From: Herbaspirillum aquaticum
GTDB lineage: Bacteria > Pseudomonadota > Gammaproteobacteria > Burkholderiales > Burkholderiaceae_D
Direction: 5' to 3'
DNA: 64,000 nt
NCBI RefSeq assembly: GCF_002213425.1
Contig: NZ_NJGV01000004.1
Location: 1 to 64,000 of the forward strand
Position 1 is the first letter of the stretch; each line of letters opens with the position of its first letter. Below the pieces are notes generated by a model, which saw only the letters and a program-made list of their open reading frames with translations, searched no databases and was not told the DNA's origin. Of this stretch, positions 52,064-61,311 are shown one piece after another. A program made the translations under genes and the position numbers.

Positions 52064-52870
52064 ATGGCATTCGGACTCATCATCATCGGCGACGAGATCC
52101 TCTCGGGCCGCCGCATCGACAAGCATTTCCCCAAGGTCCTGGAGCTGCTCAGCCAGCGCGGACTGCAGCTGTCCTGGGCGGAGTACCTGGGCGACGATCC
52201 CGAGCGCATCACCGCCACCTTGAAGCGCACCCTGGCCACGGGCGACGTGGTCTTCTGCACCGGCGGCATCGGCGCCACCCCTGACGACCACACCCGCCAG
52301 TGCGCCGCCGCTGCACTGGGCGTGCCGGTGGTGCTGCATCCCGAGGCCAAGGAAAAGATCCAGGAGCGCATCGCCGACATGGCCCGCGAAGCCGGCACCA
52401 CGCCCGACTTCAACGCGGCGGACAACCTGCACCGCCTCAAGATGGGCGAATTCCCGCAGGGCGCCTCCATCATCCCCAATCCCTACAACAAGATCCCCGG
52501 TTTCTGGCTCAAGAACACCAGCGGCACCGGTGCGCACTACTTTGCGCCGGGCTTCCCGGTGATGGCCTGGCCGATGTTCGAGTGGGTACTGGAGACGCAC
52601 TACGCCGACCAGTTCCACCGCCAGGCCTGGGCTGAGCGCTCCATGCTGGTGTTCGAGGCGATGGAGTCGACGCTGACCCCGCTGATGGAAGCCATCGAAG
52701 CGCAATTCCCGCAGGTGAAGGTATTCAGCCTGCCCCATGTGGGCGACGACAAGACCCGTCGCCATATTGACCTGGGTGTGAAGGGGGATCCGGCCCAGGT
52801 GGAGCCGGCTTTCGAGAAGATGCAGGAAGGGCTGCGTGCGCTGCACGCCGAGTATCAGATCAGCAACTGA
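52064..52870 (+). CDS. CinA-like molybdopterin-binding (MoaB/Mog fold) protein
   Basis: A 268-residue cytosolic protein carrying only the N-terminal CinA domain: GLIIIGDEILSGRRIDKH, DVVFCTGGIGATPDDHTRQ and NPYNKIPGFWLKN. The C-terminal nicotinamide-mononucleotide deamidase domain of full CinA is absent, and the long C-terminus is that of the stand-alone family. The biochemical role is uncertain. It is convergent with the phasin gene across a shared terminator. Confidence 0.88.
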   Translation: MAFGLIIIGDEILSGRRIDKHFPKVLELLSQRGLQLSWAEYLGDDPERITATLKRTLATGDVVFCTGGIGATPDDHTRQCAAAALGVPVVLHPEAKEKIQERIADMAREAGTTPDFNAADNLHRLKMGEFPQGASIIPNPYNKIPGFWLKNTSGTGAHYFAPGFPVMAWPMFEWVLETHYADQFHRQAWAERSMLVFEAMESTLTPLMEAIEAQFPQVKVFSLPHVGDDKTRRHIDLGVKGDPAQVEPAFEKMQEGLRALHAEYQISN

Positions 52871-52890
52871 GGCTGCTGCTGGCGCTGGTC

Positions 52891-52920
52891 AAAAAAAATG
52901 CCCCGGCCAGACCGGGGCAT
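52891..52920. terminator. Bidirectional terminator between the CinA-like and phasin genes
   Basis: ATGCCCCGG (52898-52906) pairs with CCGGGGCAT (52912-52920). On the minus strand it is followed by eight T, so it is the main phasin terminator. Confidence 0.9.
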
Positions 52921-52945
52921 TCATTTCTGCGGGAGAACCCGGAGA

Positions 52946-53509
52946 TTACTTCTTGGCGGCGCGGGCCACCTTGGCACCAGCCTGGGACATCTGGTCCACG
53001 GCATTGGTCACATTGGCTTCCAGCACTTCAGCGGCTTGCTTGGCGTTCTTGGTGAACTGCTCGTAGCCGGCGCTCATGTTGCCGATGGCCGACTTGAACA
53101 TCGAGATGGCCTGCTCCGAACCGGCCGGGGCGTTCTTTGCCACTTCGTCGATCATGGCCACGACCTTGCGGTTGACTTCGGCGATCTGGGCTTCGGCAGC
53201 CTTGGTCAGTTCAGCCTGGGTGCTGGAGAAGATGCCGCTCAGGTGACGGCCGTAGGCGACCGACTTTTCCAGCGTCGGCTGGGCGTGCGAGCTGGACAGG
53301 GTGAAGAATTCTTGCGGATCCTTGGCCGAGAACAGCTTTTGTGCGGCGGCCTGGCTTTCTTCCAGCGACGACTTGGCCGCCTTCAGGTTCAGGTCCACCA
53401 GTTTTTCCATGCCTTCAAAGGTCTTGCTCGCCAGCTGGCTGAACAACGCGATTTGCGCTTCAGCGTTGGCTTTGGCAGCAGCGGAAAATTGCTCGGTGTA
53501 GGTCGTCAT
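52946..53509 (-). CDS. phaP: Phasin (PHA granule-associated protein)
   Basis: A 187-residue amphipathic helical protein coating PHB granules. It is rich in Ala, Lys, Glu and Gln with no Cys. The N-terminal TTYTEQFSAAAKANAEAQIALF and LVDLNLKAAKSSLEESQAAAQ and the Lys/Ala-rich C-terminus (AGAKVARAAKK) are typical of PHB phasins (phasin_2 type). A promoter lies about 130 bp upstream. The gene fits with phaZ at 37365 and the acyl-CoA genes in a storage-polymer lifestyle. Confidence 0.93.
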   Translation of the reverse strand: MTTYTEQFSAAAKANAEAQIALFSQLASKTFEGMEKLVDLNLKAAKSSLEESQAAAQKLFSAKDPQEFFTLSSSHAQPTLEKSVAYGRHLSGIFSSTQAELTKAAEAQIAEVNRKVVAMIDEVAKNAPAGSEQAISMFKSAIGNMSAGYEQFTKNAKQAAEVLEANVTNAVDQMSQAGAKVARAAKK

Positions 53510-53640
53510 GTTGAAACATCCTTCTCGTTGATGGGTTGATGAACAAGGCAGCGACTGTGATTGCTTACGGACCGATCAGTGTTGAAAGGTGGATCTCCGA
53601 TGTAATTTCTTCTTTGAATATGATGCGATGCACAAGGCGG

Positions 53641-53668
53641 ATTCTAGTTCAATCATGCATAAAGTCAA
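53641..53668 (-). promoter_or_regulatory. Probable sigma-70 promoter of the phasin gene
   Basis: On the minus strand TTGACT (53668-53663) and TAGAAT (53646-53641) are separated by 16 bp, which would give a leader of about 125 nt. Confidence 0.6.
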
Positions 53669-53782
53669 ACGTTTCATCGTGCGGGAATCAAGAAAAGCGC
53701 TTCAAAATTGATCCAAGTCTAATCAAGCACTTAGCAAGCTTTTGGGGATTTTCCTAGCAATGATGTCAATCCGAACAAGCTT

Positions 53783-53868
53783 TTTGCATTGCAGCATCAA
53801 AAGCGGTTATCGATCCGGTGCGCGCAATCGTTTGCGCCCTGCAGCAAGCAATTTTGTTGCGCTGCGAC
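53783..53868. promoter_or_regulatory. Cluster of GCA/TGC dyads between phasin and deacylase genes
   Basis: TTGCATTGCAG (from 53783), GCGCAA-tcgt-TTGCGC (53822-53837) and GCAGC-aa-GCAA with TTGC-gc-TGC (53841-53865) are nested inverted repeats. They resemble PhaR-type TGC/GCA sites, but they lie nearer the deacylase gene than phaP. The rest of 53510-53896 is AT-rich and gene-free. Confidence 0.35.
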
Positions 53869-53896
53869 AAGTCCAAAAATGACGACAGGAAAAAAT

Positions 53897-54805
53897 GTGA
53901 AGGCCTACTATAGTGACCACTTCGTCTTGCCGCTGCCACCGGGGCACCGCTTCCCGATGGTGAAATACCGGATGATCCGGGAAGGGGCGGCGGCTGCCGT
54001 GCCCGGTCTGGATTTCCATGAGGCCCAGCCTGCCAGCGACGGCGAACTGGCCCTGGCGCATCATCCGGATTACATCGCCCGTGCCAGTGCCGGCCAGTTG
54101 ACGGCGGCCGAGCAGCGCGAGATCGGCTTTCCGTGGACGCCGCAGATGGTGGAGCGCTCGCGCCGTTCTTCCGGTGCCACCATCGCCGCCTGCCGCGCCG
54201 CCTTCAGTGAGGGTGTGGCGGTGAACCTGGCCGGCGGCACCCATCATGCCTATGCCGACCATGGTGCAGGTTTCTGCGTCTTCAATGACACCGCCATTGC
54301 GGCCCGCCTGATGCAGGCCGAGCGCCGTGCCGCCCGGGTGGCCATCGTGGACCTGGATGTGCACCAGGGCAATGGCACGGCCTCCATCCTGGCGCGTGAT
54401 GACTCGGTCTTCACCTTGTCTTTGCACGGGGAGAACAATTATCCCTTCGAGAAAGAGCGCAGCGATCTCGATGTGGCCCTGCCCGACGGCATCGGCGATG
54501 CCGACTACCTGCAAGCCCTGCGTGCGGCATTGCAGGCCCTGCAGCAACGGTTCGCCCCGCAGTTGCTGATCTTCCTGGCCGGTGCCGATCCACACGAGGG
54601 CGATCGCCTGGGCAAGATGAAGCTGACCCTGGCTGGCCTGGCGGCCCGGGACGAGACCGTCTTCAACTATGCCCACGAGCATAAAATCCCGGTTGCGGTT
54701 ACGATGGCGGGCGGTTACGGAAGAGATATCGAACAAACCGTGGCCGTTCATATACAAACGATAAGACTCGCCAGCCTCCACGCCGCCCGCTGGAGCGCAC
54801 GATGA
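53897..54805 (+). CDS. Histone-deacetylase-family deacylase
   Basis: A zinc deacylase of the HDAC/acetoin-utilisation/APAH superfamily, 302 residues from GTG 53897 (AGGA just before) or 308 from ATG 53879. The active site is intact: the His pair in AGGTHHAYADHGAGFCVFND, zinc ligands in VAIVDLDVHQGNG, and ADPHEGDRLG and MAGGYGRD near the end. GHRFPMVKY at the N-terminus is typical of the proteobacterial group that deacetylates small amides or polyamines. It precedes a DMT exporter gene by about 50 bp, probably in one operon. Confidence 0.9.
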   Translation: MKAYYSDHFVLPLPPGHRFPMVKYRMIREGAAAAVPGLDFHEAQPASDGELALAHHPDYIARASAGQLTAAEQREIGFPWTPQMVERSRRSSGATIAACRAAFSEGVAVNLAGGTHHAYADHGAGFCVFNDTAIAARLMQAERRAARVAIVDLDVHQGNGTASILARDDSVFTLSLHGENNYPFEKERSDLDVALPDGIGDADYLQALRAALQALQQRFAPQLLIFLAGADPHEGDRLGKMKLTLAGLAARDETVFNYAHEHKIPVAVTMAGGYGRDIEQTVAVHIQTIRLASLHAARWSAR

Positions 54806-54852
54806 GATGACCCGGACGCCCTGCCTGCCAGGCGTCCGCTGATGGAAAAGAA

Positions 54853-55752
54853 ATGATGCAATCCGCCGCCGGCATCGCCCGGCCTCGCCAGCTCCTGATG
54901 AGCCTGGTGCCTTTGTTGTTCGTCCTGATCTGGAGTACCGGCTTCATCGTGGCCAAGTTCGGCCTGCCGTATGCCCCTCCCTTGACTTTCCTGCTGCTGC
55001 GCTTCACCGGTGTGCTGGTCTTCCTGCTGCCGCTGGTGGTGCTGTTTCGCGCTCCCTGGCCGCACGGCCGTATCCGCCATGTGGCCGTGGCCGGTGTGCT
55101 GTTGCAGGCGGGCTACCTGGCCGGGGTCTGGTGTGCCATCAAGATCGGCATGCCGGCCGGCTTGTCGGCCCTGATCGTGGGACTGCAACCCATCCTGACC
55201 GCCTTTGCCGCTCCTTTGCTGGGCGAGTCGGTGAAGGGCCGGCAGTGGGTTGGCCTGGCGCTCGGCCTGTGCGGGGTGGGGCTGGTGGTGGCCAACAAGA
55301 TTTCATTGATCGGCCTGTCCACCGCCAGCATCGCGCTGTGCGTCTTTGCCTTGCTGTGCATCACCGCCGGTACGCTGTACCAGAAGCGCTATTGCGCCCA
55401 CTTCGATCTGCGCACAGGTACGGCCATCCAGTTCATGGCTTCCATCGTCGTGGTGCTGCCCTTTGCCGTGGCACTCGAAGGGCTGGACTGGCACTTCAGC
55501 AACGTGCACTGGACCCCGCAGTTCATCGGCGCGCTGCTTTGGTCGGTGCTGGCGCTGTCCATTGGCGCCATCTTCCTGCTGTTCGCCCTGATCCGCCGCA
55601 GCGCCGCCACCAGCGTCACCAGCCTGCTCTATCTCACCCCGCCGACCACCGCCGTGATGGCCTGGCTGATGTTTGGCGAGGCCTTCAGCCTCATCGGCGC
55701 GCTGGGCATGCTGGTGGGCGTGATCGGCGTGGCCTTCGTGGTGCGCAAGTAG
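54853..55752 (+). CDS. DMT-superfamily (EamA) transporter
   Basis: A 299-residue inner-membrane protein with ten hydrophobic segments and two EamA halves, ending in GALGMLVGVIGVAFVVRK. Each half starts with family patterns (LIWSTGFIVAKFGLPYAPPLTFLLLRF, then LLWSVLALSIGAIFLLFALI). Such proteins export amino acids or metabolites. Linkage to the deacylase suggests the exported compound may be a deacetylation product, but this is inference. Confidence 0.9.
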   Translation: MMQSAAGIARPRQLLMSLVPLLFVLIWSTGFIVAKFGLPYAPPLTFLLLRFTGVLVFLLPLVVLFRAPWPHGRIRHVAVAGVLLQAGYLAGVWCAIKIGMPAGLSALIVGLQPILTAFAAPLLGESVKGRQWVGLALGLCGVGLVVANKISLIGLSTASIALCVFALLCITAGTLYQKRYCAHFDLRTGTAIQFMASIVVVLPFAVALEGLDWHFSNVHWTPQFIGALLWSVLALSIGAIFLLFALIRRSAATSVTSLLYLTPPTTAVMAWLMFGEAFSLIGALGMLVGVIGVAFVVRK

Positions 55753-55776
55753 TCCTGCCGGATCGCGCGGGTTGCT

Positions 55777-56583
55777 TCAGTCGGGCCTCGGCACGCCCGG
55801 CATCAGCGTCACCAGCTTCAGGTCCGGCCGGTTGGCGACGCGGAAATTGACCTGGCGATAAAGCAATTCACCCGACTGGGGATGCAGGAAGCGGCGTTCG
55901 CCGCCTTCGCGCTCCACCACATCCTGCAGATGCCAGGCCCGCTGGAAGAGCGGGCTGGCTGCCGACAATTCTTCCACCAGCGCCTGCAGTTCGGGATCAT
56001 CCAGCAGGCTGGCGCTATCGGCGCGGAATTCGGCCACCAGCCGCCGCGCCCGCTGTTCCCATTGCACCGTCAACGATTGCGCGGCCGCGCTGCCGAACAT
56101 GAAGCGCAGCAGGTTGGGCGGCTTTTCGCGGCCATCCAGCCATCCGGCAAAGAGCTTTCTTGCGGCCGCATTCCAAGCCACGGCATTCCAGTAGCGATCC
56201 AGCAGGTAGGCCGGCGCACGGAACTGGCTGACCACCTCCAGGATTTCCGGTGCCACCACGGTCGCGGCCTGCTGCGCCGGCAACACCGGATCCTTCTTCC
56301 CTGCCAGTTCAAACAGATAGGCGCGCTTGGCGCGCGGCAGGTGCAATGCATCGGCGATGCGTGCCAGCGCCTGGGGCGAGACCGAATCCGTGCGCCCCTG
56401 CTCGATCCAGGTGTACCAGGTCACGCTGATGCCGCACAGTTGCGCCACCTCTTCACGCCGCAGGCCCGGTGTGCGGCGCCGCCCATGGGCCAGATGCGGC
56501 AGGCCGGCCTGGGCCGGTGCGGTCTGTTCGCGCTGGGATTTGAGGAAGTCGCCAAGGGCGCGGCGGGCGAGGTCGGGTTCCAT
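55777..56583 (-). CDS. XRE-family transcriptional regulator with MmyB-like ligand domain
   Basis: A 268-residue regulator. The N-terminal helix-turn-helix (LGDFLKSQREQTAPAQAGLP, then GLRREEVAQLCGISVTWYTWIEQGR) is followed by the MmyB-type ligand-binding domain (LLDRYWNAVAWNAAARKLF, and the C-terminal LLYRQVNFRVANRPDLKLV). These usually repress a neighbouring gene. The divergent neighbour 131 bp away is a methyltransferase. The ligand is unknown. Confidence 0.92.
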   Translation of the reverse strand: MEPDLARRALGDFLKSQREQTAPAQAGLPHLAHGRRRTPGLRREEVAQLCGISVTWYTWIEQGRTDSVSPQALARIADALHLPRAKRAYLFELAGKKDPVLPAQQAATVVAPEILEVVSQFRAPAYLLDRYWNAVAWNAAARKLFAGWLDGREKPPNLLRFMFGSAAAQSLTVQWEQRARRLVAEFRADSASLLDDPELQALVEELSAASPLFQRAWHLQDVVEREGGERRFLHPQSGELLYRQVNFRVANRPDLKLVTLMPGVPRPD

Positions 56584-56714
56584 GGAAGCAGCGGAGGGTG
56601 GTGGTCGGGGTAATAGTATAAATGCTTCACTTGTAACAGGATAAGGATTCGTTAGACTGGCGTTTCCTTCACAGCACTGCTGTCTTTTCCTTCATATCAC
56701 CCTGGAGCCCCGCC

Positions 56715-57476
56715 ATGCGCAGCCATCAGCAAGTCGTCACCGAACAGTTCGGCAGTACCGCCGCCGCTTACCTCACCAGCAGCGTCCACGCCCAGGGGGC
56801 CGACCTGCAGGAGCTGGCGCAGATCGCCGCCGCCATCCCTGGCGCACGGGTGCTGGACCTGGGCTGCGGTGGCGGCCATGCCAGTTTCGCCGTGGCCCCG
56901 GTGGTAGAAAAGGTGATTGCCTATGACTTGTCGGAAGACATGCTCAAAGTGGTCGCCGGCGCCGCTGCCGAGCGCGGCCTCGCCAACCTGGCAGTGCGCC
57001 AGGGCAGTGCCGACCGGCTGGATTTTCCCGATGCCAGTTTTGATCTGGTCTGCACACGCTTCTCGGCCCACCATTGGCGTCACTTGCCACAGGCCCTGGG
57101 TGAAGTATTTCGCGTGCTCAAGCCGGGCGGGCGTTTCATCGTCATCGACACCGCGGCCCCGGCGGACGTCCTGGCCGATACCTATGTGCAGGCCATCGAA
57201 CTCTTGCGCGATACTTCACATGTACGCAATGTCAGCCTGCATTCCTGGCGCAAGCTGCTGACCACGGCCGGCTTTGCCATTGCCCACGACAAGACCTGGA
57301 AGCTGCGGCTTGAATTCGATTCGTGGGTGGCCCGCATGCGCACTCCGCAAGACAACATCACCGCCATTCGCGCCCTGTGGCAGGCTGCTCCCGGCGAGGT
57401 GAAGGATTATTTTGCCCTCGACGCGGCCGGCTCCTTCTCCATCGACGTGGCCATGCTCCAGGCGCGCAAGGCTTGA
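56715..57476 (+). CDS. Class I SAM-dependent methyltransferase (UbiE/YcgJ-like)
   Basis: A 253-residue methyltransferase. The SAM site is VLDLGCGGGHASF (motif I), the acidic loop is YDLSEDML, and the post-III region is VLKPGGRFIVIDTAAP. The C-terminal half matches uncharacterised YcgJ/UbiE-like enzymes. The gene stands opposite an MmyB-type regulator, the usual pairing for a ligand-induced small-molecule-modifying enzyme. The substrate is unknown. Confidence 0.9.
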   Translation: MRSHQQVVTEQFGSTAAAYLTSSVHAQGADLQELAQIAAAIPGARVLDLGCGGGHASFAVAPVVEKVIAYDLSEDMLKVVAGAAAERGLANLAVRQGSADRLDFPDASFDLVCTRFSAHHWRHLPQALGEVFRVLKPGGRFIVIDTAAPADVLADTYVQAIELLRDTSHVRNVSLHSWRKLLTTAGFAIAHDKTWKLRLEFDSWVARMRTPQDNITAIRALWQAAPGEVKDYFALDAAGSFSIDVAMLQARKA

Positions 57477-57834
57477 CCGGCCAGCGCCGGTGCACAAGAT
57501 CCCGGTCCCTCTAAACGCCTCGTCCCCGTCCCTGAAGGCAGCAGACGGGGCGTCAACGATATGGGACACTGCCTCGTTATCCCTTCACTTTGGATAATCG
57601 CAAAGCGAACATCTGGAGTCAGTATTGCCGTCTGTTATCGGGTTTGTGACCGAAAGCTGACAGCTAGACTGCTAAAATGCCGTCTCGTTGGCCTGGGTTT
57701 TGCTAGAGAAAAGTCGAAAAACATTGAGCAGCAACCTGGCAAGATTGCAGGCAAATCCCGAAAAAGTGTGGGGCACCGGATCGGGCGCGGAGATAGAAAC
57801 GCGTTTAAAAATATGCGCTAAGCTCTTAATTCTC
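57477..57834. other. Intergenic region before the endopeptidase gene
   Basis: About 360 bp with no supported gene. A stem near 57514-57551 (CGCC/GGCG with CGTC/GACG) may stop the methyltransferase transcript, though it lacks a T run. The remainder is AT-richer than the neighbours. A short ORF in it has no protein-like features. Confidence 0.35.
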
Positions 57835-57862
57835 TTGCGAAAAATCTGCATTTTGCTACACT
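57835..57862 (+). promoter_or_regulatory. Probable promoter of the endopeptidase gene
   Basis: TTGCGA (57835-57840) and TACACT (57857-57862) with a 16-bp spacer lie about 50 bp before the start codon. Confidence 0.55.
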
Positions 57863-57913
57863 GCCAACGTTTCTCTTGTGTACTTTCAGGGTAAATTGGG
57901 GGGAGTTCCACCT

Positions 57914-59017
57914 ATGATCAAATCAGCGCTGGCCATTTTCACATCACTACTGTTCATCCACGCTGGTTTGGCACCCGCCGCAGCCCAGACAGTCAACAAT
58001 GCCGCCAAAAAGGCCCCGGCCAAGAAGGTCGTGGCCAAGCGCCCGGCCCAGGCCGTCAGCAAGACGGTCGCCAAAGGCTCCCTGAACAATCGCGAAAAAC
58101 TGGTCCGCAAGGTCAGCGTGGTCAAGGGCAAGCGCCAGGTCAGCTACCAGCGCGTCTCGGCCGCTCCGTCCATCCCGGTGGTGCCACCGGTGATGACTGC
58201 CGGTGACCTGGCCGGTCTCAATCTCACCCCGGATCCCGTGGGCCTGCGCTCCAACGTGGCGCTGGTGATCGACCAGGCCAGTTCGCAAGTCCTGTTCGAG
58301 AAGAATTCTTCAGTTGCGCTCCCCATCGCCTCGGTCACCAAGCTGATGACCGCGCTGGTGGTGGTCGAAGCGCGCCTGAACATGGAAGAAACCCTGACCG
58401 TCACCGATGACGACGTCGACCGCGAAAAGCACAGCAGCTCGCGCCTGCGCGTGGGCGCGACCCTGAGCCGCGACGACATGCTGCACATCGCCCTGATGAG
58501 TTCCGAGAACCGCGCCGCCTCGGCGCTGGGCCGCAACTATCCGGGCGGCCTGCCGGCCTTCGTGGCGGCGATGAACGCCAAGGCCCGCTCGCTGGGCATG
58601 ACCGATACCCGCTATGTCGATTCGACCGGCCTGTCCAGCCAGAACGTGGCCAGCGCCCGCGACCTGGCCAAGCTGGTGGTGGCGGCCTACAACTATCCGA
58701 TCATCCGCCAGTACTCCACCGATCCCAAGTACATGGTCGAGCCCAGCGGCCACGCCATGCAGTACAACAGCTCCAACCGCCTGACCTCCAACAAGGAGTG
58801 GGATATCGGTCTGCAGAAGACCGGCTTCATCAACGAGGCCGGCCATTGCCTGGTGATGTATACCCGCATCGAAGGCCGTCCCATCGTGATGGTGTTCCTC
58901 GATTCCAAGGGCCGCCTGTCGCACGTGGGCGATGCCGCCCGCATGCGCAAGTGGCTGGTGGAAGACCAGCCCAACAACCTGACCCGCGTGAAGATGGTGC
59001 GGGCGGAAGAGGGTTGA
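57914..59017 (+). CDS. D-alanyl-D-alanine endopeptidase (PbpG/PBP7-like)
   Basis: A 367-residue exported penicillin-binding protein that cuts cross-links in peptidoglycan. The signal peptide (SALAIFTSLLFIHAGLAPAAA) precedes a Lys/Ala-rich linker (KKAPAKKVVAKRPAQ). The catalytic triad motifs are ASVTKLMT (SxxK), SSENRAASALGRNY (SxN) and KTGFINEAGHCL (KTG). Length and order match PBP7. GGGGGAG precedes ATG 57914. A strong terminator follows. Confidence 0.93.
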   Translation: MIKSALAIFTSLLFIHAGLAPAAAQTVNNAAKKAPAKKVVAKRPAQAVSKTVAKGSLNNREKLVRKVSVVKGKRQVSYQRVSAAPSIPVVPPVMTAGDLAGLNLTPDPVGLRSNVALVIDQASSQVLFEKNSSVALPIASVTKLMTALVVVEARLNMEETLTVTDDDVDREKHSSSRLRVGATLSRDDMLHIALMSSENRAASALGRNYPGGLPAFVAAMNAKARSLGMTDTRYVDSTGLSSQNVASARDLAKLVVAAYNYPIIRQYSTDPKYMVEPSGHAMQYNSSNRLTSNKEWDIGLQKTGFINEAGHCLVMYTRIEGRPIVMVFLDSKGRLSHVGDAARMRKWLVEDQPNNLTRVKMVRAEEG

Positions 59018-59050
59018 TTCTTCTTCACTTCAATTCACTTGGATCAAATG

Positions 59051-59079
59051 AAAAGCGAACCCTCGGGTTCGCTTTTTTT
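59051..59079. terminator. Rho-independent terminator
   Basis: AAAAGCGAACC (59051-59061) and GGTTCGCTTTT (59066-59076) form an 11-bp stem with a 4-nt loop and a T run. It ends the endopeptidase gene and serves the convergent IclR gene too. Confidence 0.92.
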
Positions 59080-59117
59080 ATGCCCGCATTCGCTTCCAGC
59101 GTTGCTGGTGTGAAGTG

Positions 59118-59903
59118 TCAGCCACGATCCTTGCGATACCCCAGCGCCGAGGAAATCTGGCTGGCCGTGCTGACCAGGTCATCCACCCACTCATCCTGCA
59201 GGCGGTCGGCCGGGGCCGAGATCGACAGGCCCGCCACCAGCTTGCCGCTGTCATCGCAGATGCCGGCGGCCATGCAGCGCACGCCCAGTTCCAGTTCCTC
59301 GTTGTCGCGTGCATACCCCAGCGCACGCACCATGGACAGTTCGCGCTCCAGCTTGGTCAGATCGGTAATGGAATTCTTGTTGTGGCCGGCCAGCCCGGTA
59401 CGGGTGGCATAGGCGCGCACGTTCTTGGGATCGTCCACCGACAGGAACAGCTTGCCGGTGGAAGTCAGGTGCAGCGGCGCGCGGCCGCCGATGGCGCGCA
59501 CCACCTGCATGCCGGAACGTTCAGAAAAGGAGCGGTCGATATAAACGATTTCATCGGCCTGCCGCACCGACAGGTTGATCGTCTGGTGCGTCTTGCGATG
59601 CAGCGCCCGCATGAAGTCCAGCGCCGCTTCGCGCACCGACAGCCGGCTCTTGACGATGTTGCCCAGCTCCAGCAGCCGCATGCCCAGGCGATAGGTGCCG
59701 GGCTCCACGCGGTCCACGAAACGCTTGACCACCAGGTCATTGAGGATGCGGTGCGCTGTCGACGGGTGCAGGTCGGTCGCCGCCGACAATTCCTTCAGGC
59801 TCACCGGGTCAGGATATTCCGCCAGCGCGTCGAGCAGCGACACCATGCGCTCGATGACCTGGATCGATATCTGTTCTGTCTCGCCTGCAGCTTCTTTTTT
59901 CAT
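59118..59903 (-). CDS. IclR-family transcriptional regulator
   Basis: A 261-residue regulator. The N-terminal winged helix-turn-helix (VSLLDALAEYPDPVSLKEL, ATDLHPSTAHRILNDLVVKRF) is followed by the IclR effector domain (LHLTSTGKLFLSVDD, GVRCMAAGICDDSGKLVAGLSISAP). It is divergent from the sulfate/sulfonate cluster with 331 bp between. Direct control of those genes is possible, but sulfur genes are usually governed by CysB-type regulators. Confidence 0.92.
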   Translation of the reverse strand: MKKEAAGETEQISIQVIERMVSLLDALAEYPDPVSLKELSAATDLHPSTAHRILNDLVVKRFVDRVEPGTYRLGMRLLELGNIVKSRLSVREAALDFMRALHRKTHQTINLSVRQADEIVYIDRSFSERSGMQVVRAIGGRAPLHLTSTGKLFLSVDDPKNVRAYATRTGLAGHNKNSITDLTKLERELSMVRALGYARDNEELELGVRCMAAGICDDSGKLVAGLSISAPADRLQDEWVDDLVSTASQISSALGYRKDRG

Positions 59904-60234
59904 GGCGCGGCCTGGTGCGTTGCAATATGACGGTTATACCACAATGTGAAAAGAACAAAAAGTCCGATCGTGCTTTTCTAATATGCAGTGAGCTTCACCT
60001 TGCCGCTTGGGCGGGCCGCAAAGCCGCGTCAGGCGGGGAGGGCAGCTTGGCACCATTTCTGCACGCGCGTTCCCTCAACCAAGACTTTGGTTATATAGAC
60101 CGGGATCCTTATTCCGGCGCCGTGTTCTTTCATATCTGTTTTTCGCATATCGAGAGAAGAAAGTATTCGTTCTTTTTGGTCAGCAGCCTCATTAACCTGT
60201 GTGCTCCAAAACAACAGAACATTCGGGAACGGAT
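59904..60234. other. Divergent control region between the iclR and sbp genes
   Basis: 331 bp with no gene. Dyads are CCAA-gact-TTGG (60079-60090) and CCGGGAT with ATTCCGG (60100-60117). AAAGTATTCGTTCTTTTTGG near 60159-60178 resembles CysB-type sites seen before sulfur genes in this order of bacteria (from memory, not checked). Confidence 0.45.
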
Positions 60235-61248
60235 ATGCTGAAGAAGATCATCAAATCGGTTGCCGCCGCCCTGGTGCTGGCACAAGCCGCCTCGCTGGCG
60301 CACGCGGCCGATATTTCGCTGCTCAACGTCTCTTACGACCCGACGCGCGAACTCTACGCCGACTACAACAAGGCCTTCGCCAAGTACTGGAAGGAAAAGT
60401 CCGGCGACAACGTCACCATCAAAGCCTCTCACGGCGGGTCCGGCAAGCAGGGCCGTTCGGTGATCGACGGTATCGATGCCGACGTGGTGACCCTGGCCCT
60501 GGCCTATGACATCGACGAAATCTCGGAAAAGGCCAAGCTGCTGCCGGCCGATTGGCAAAAGCGCCTGCCGCACAACAGCTCGCCCTATACCTCCACCATC
60601 GTGTTCCTGGTGCGCAAGGGCAATCCCAAGGGCATCAAGGACTGGGGCGACCTGATCAAGCCGGGCGTCTCCGTCATCACCCCCAATCCCAAGACCTCGG
60701 GCGGTGCCCGCTGGAACTACCTGGCGGCCTGGGCCTATGCCAAGCAGAAGGGCGGTAGCGACGACGCCGCGCGCGACTACATCGCCAAACTCTTCAAGAA
60801 CGTGCCGGTGCTCGATTCCGGTGCCCGTGGCGCCACCATCACCTTCGTCGAGCGCGGCATCGGTGACGTGCTGCTGGCCTGGGAAAACGAAGCCCTGATC
60901 TCCTTGAAGGAGTGGGGCCCGGACAAGTTCGACATTGTCGCCCCCTCGGTTTCCATCCTGACCGAGCCGCCGGTGGCCGTGGTGGACAAGGTCGCTGACC
61001 GTCGCGGTACCCGCAAGGTAGCCGAGGAATACCTGAAGTACCTGTACTCGGAACAGGGCCAGGAAATCATCGCCAAGAACTACTACCGTCCCATCGATCC
61101 CAAGATCGCCGCCAAGTACGCTTCGCAATTCCCGAAGCTGAACCTGGTGACCATCGACAAGGACTTCGGCGGCTGGCAGAAGGCGCAGAAGACGCACTTT
61201 GCTGACGGCGGTACGTTCGACCAGCTCTACGCCCCCAACAAGAAGTGA
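60235..61248 (+). CDS. sbp: Periplasmic sulfate-binding protein
   Basis: A 337-residue sulfate/thiosulfate-binding protein for an ABC importer. The signal peptide ([19 protein letters not shown]) ends near residue 24. Family marks are [39 protein letters not shown] and [19 protein letters not shown], and the C-terminal [15 protein letters not shown]. The ATG at 60235 gives the right signal peptide. It leads a sulfonate operon, but its own permease genes are not in the window. Confidence 0.95.
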   Translation: MLKKIIKSVAAALVLAQAASLAHAADISLLNVSYDPTRELYADYNKAFAKYWKEKSGDNVTIKASHGGSGKQGRSVIDGIDADVVTLALAYDIDEISEKAKLLPADWQKRLPHNSSPYTSTIVFLVRKGNPKGIKDWGDLIKPGVSVITPNPKTSGGARWNYLAAWAYAKQKGGSDDAARDYIAKLFKNVPVLDSGARGATITFVERGIGDVLLAWENEALISLKEWGPDKFDIVAPSVSILTEPPVAVVDKVADRRGTRKVAEEYLKYLYSEQGQEIIAKNYYRPIDPKIAAKYASQFPKLNLVTIDKDFGGWQKAQKTHFADGGTFDQLYAPNKK

Positions 61249-61311
61249 CCTGAACCTGCAAGAGGGACCGGCCTGGCCGGTTCCATCCACCCCTGAGCAC
61301 AAGCACACGAC

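Noticed and set aside
57561-57821. 86-codon ORF before the endopeptidase gene
   Set aside because: Basic, low-information sequence with no ribosome site or family pattern, lying in an AT-richer promoter region.
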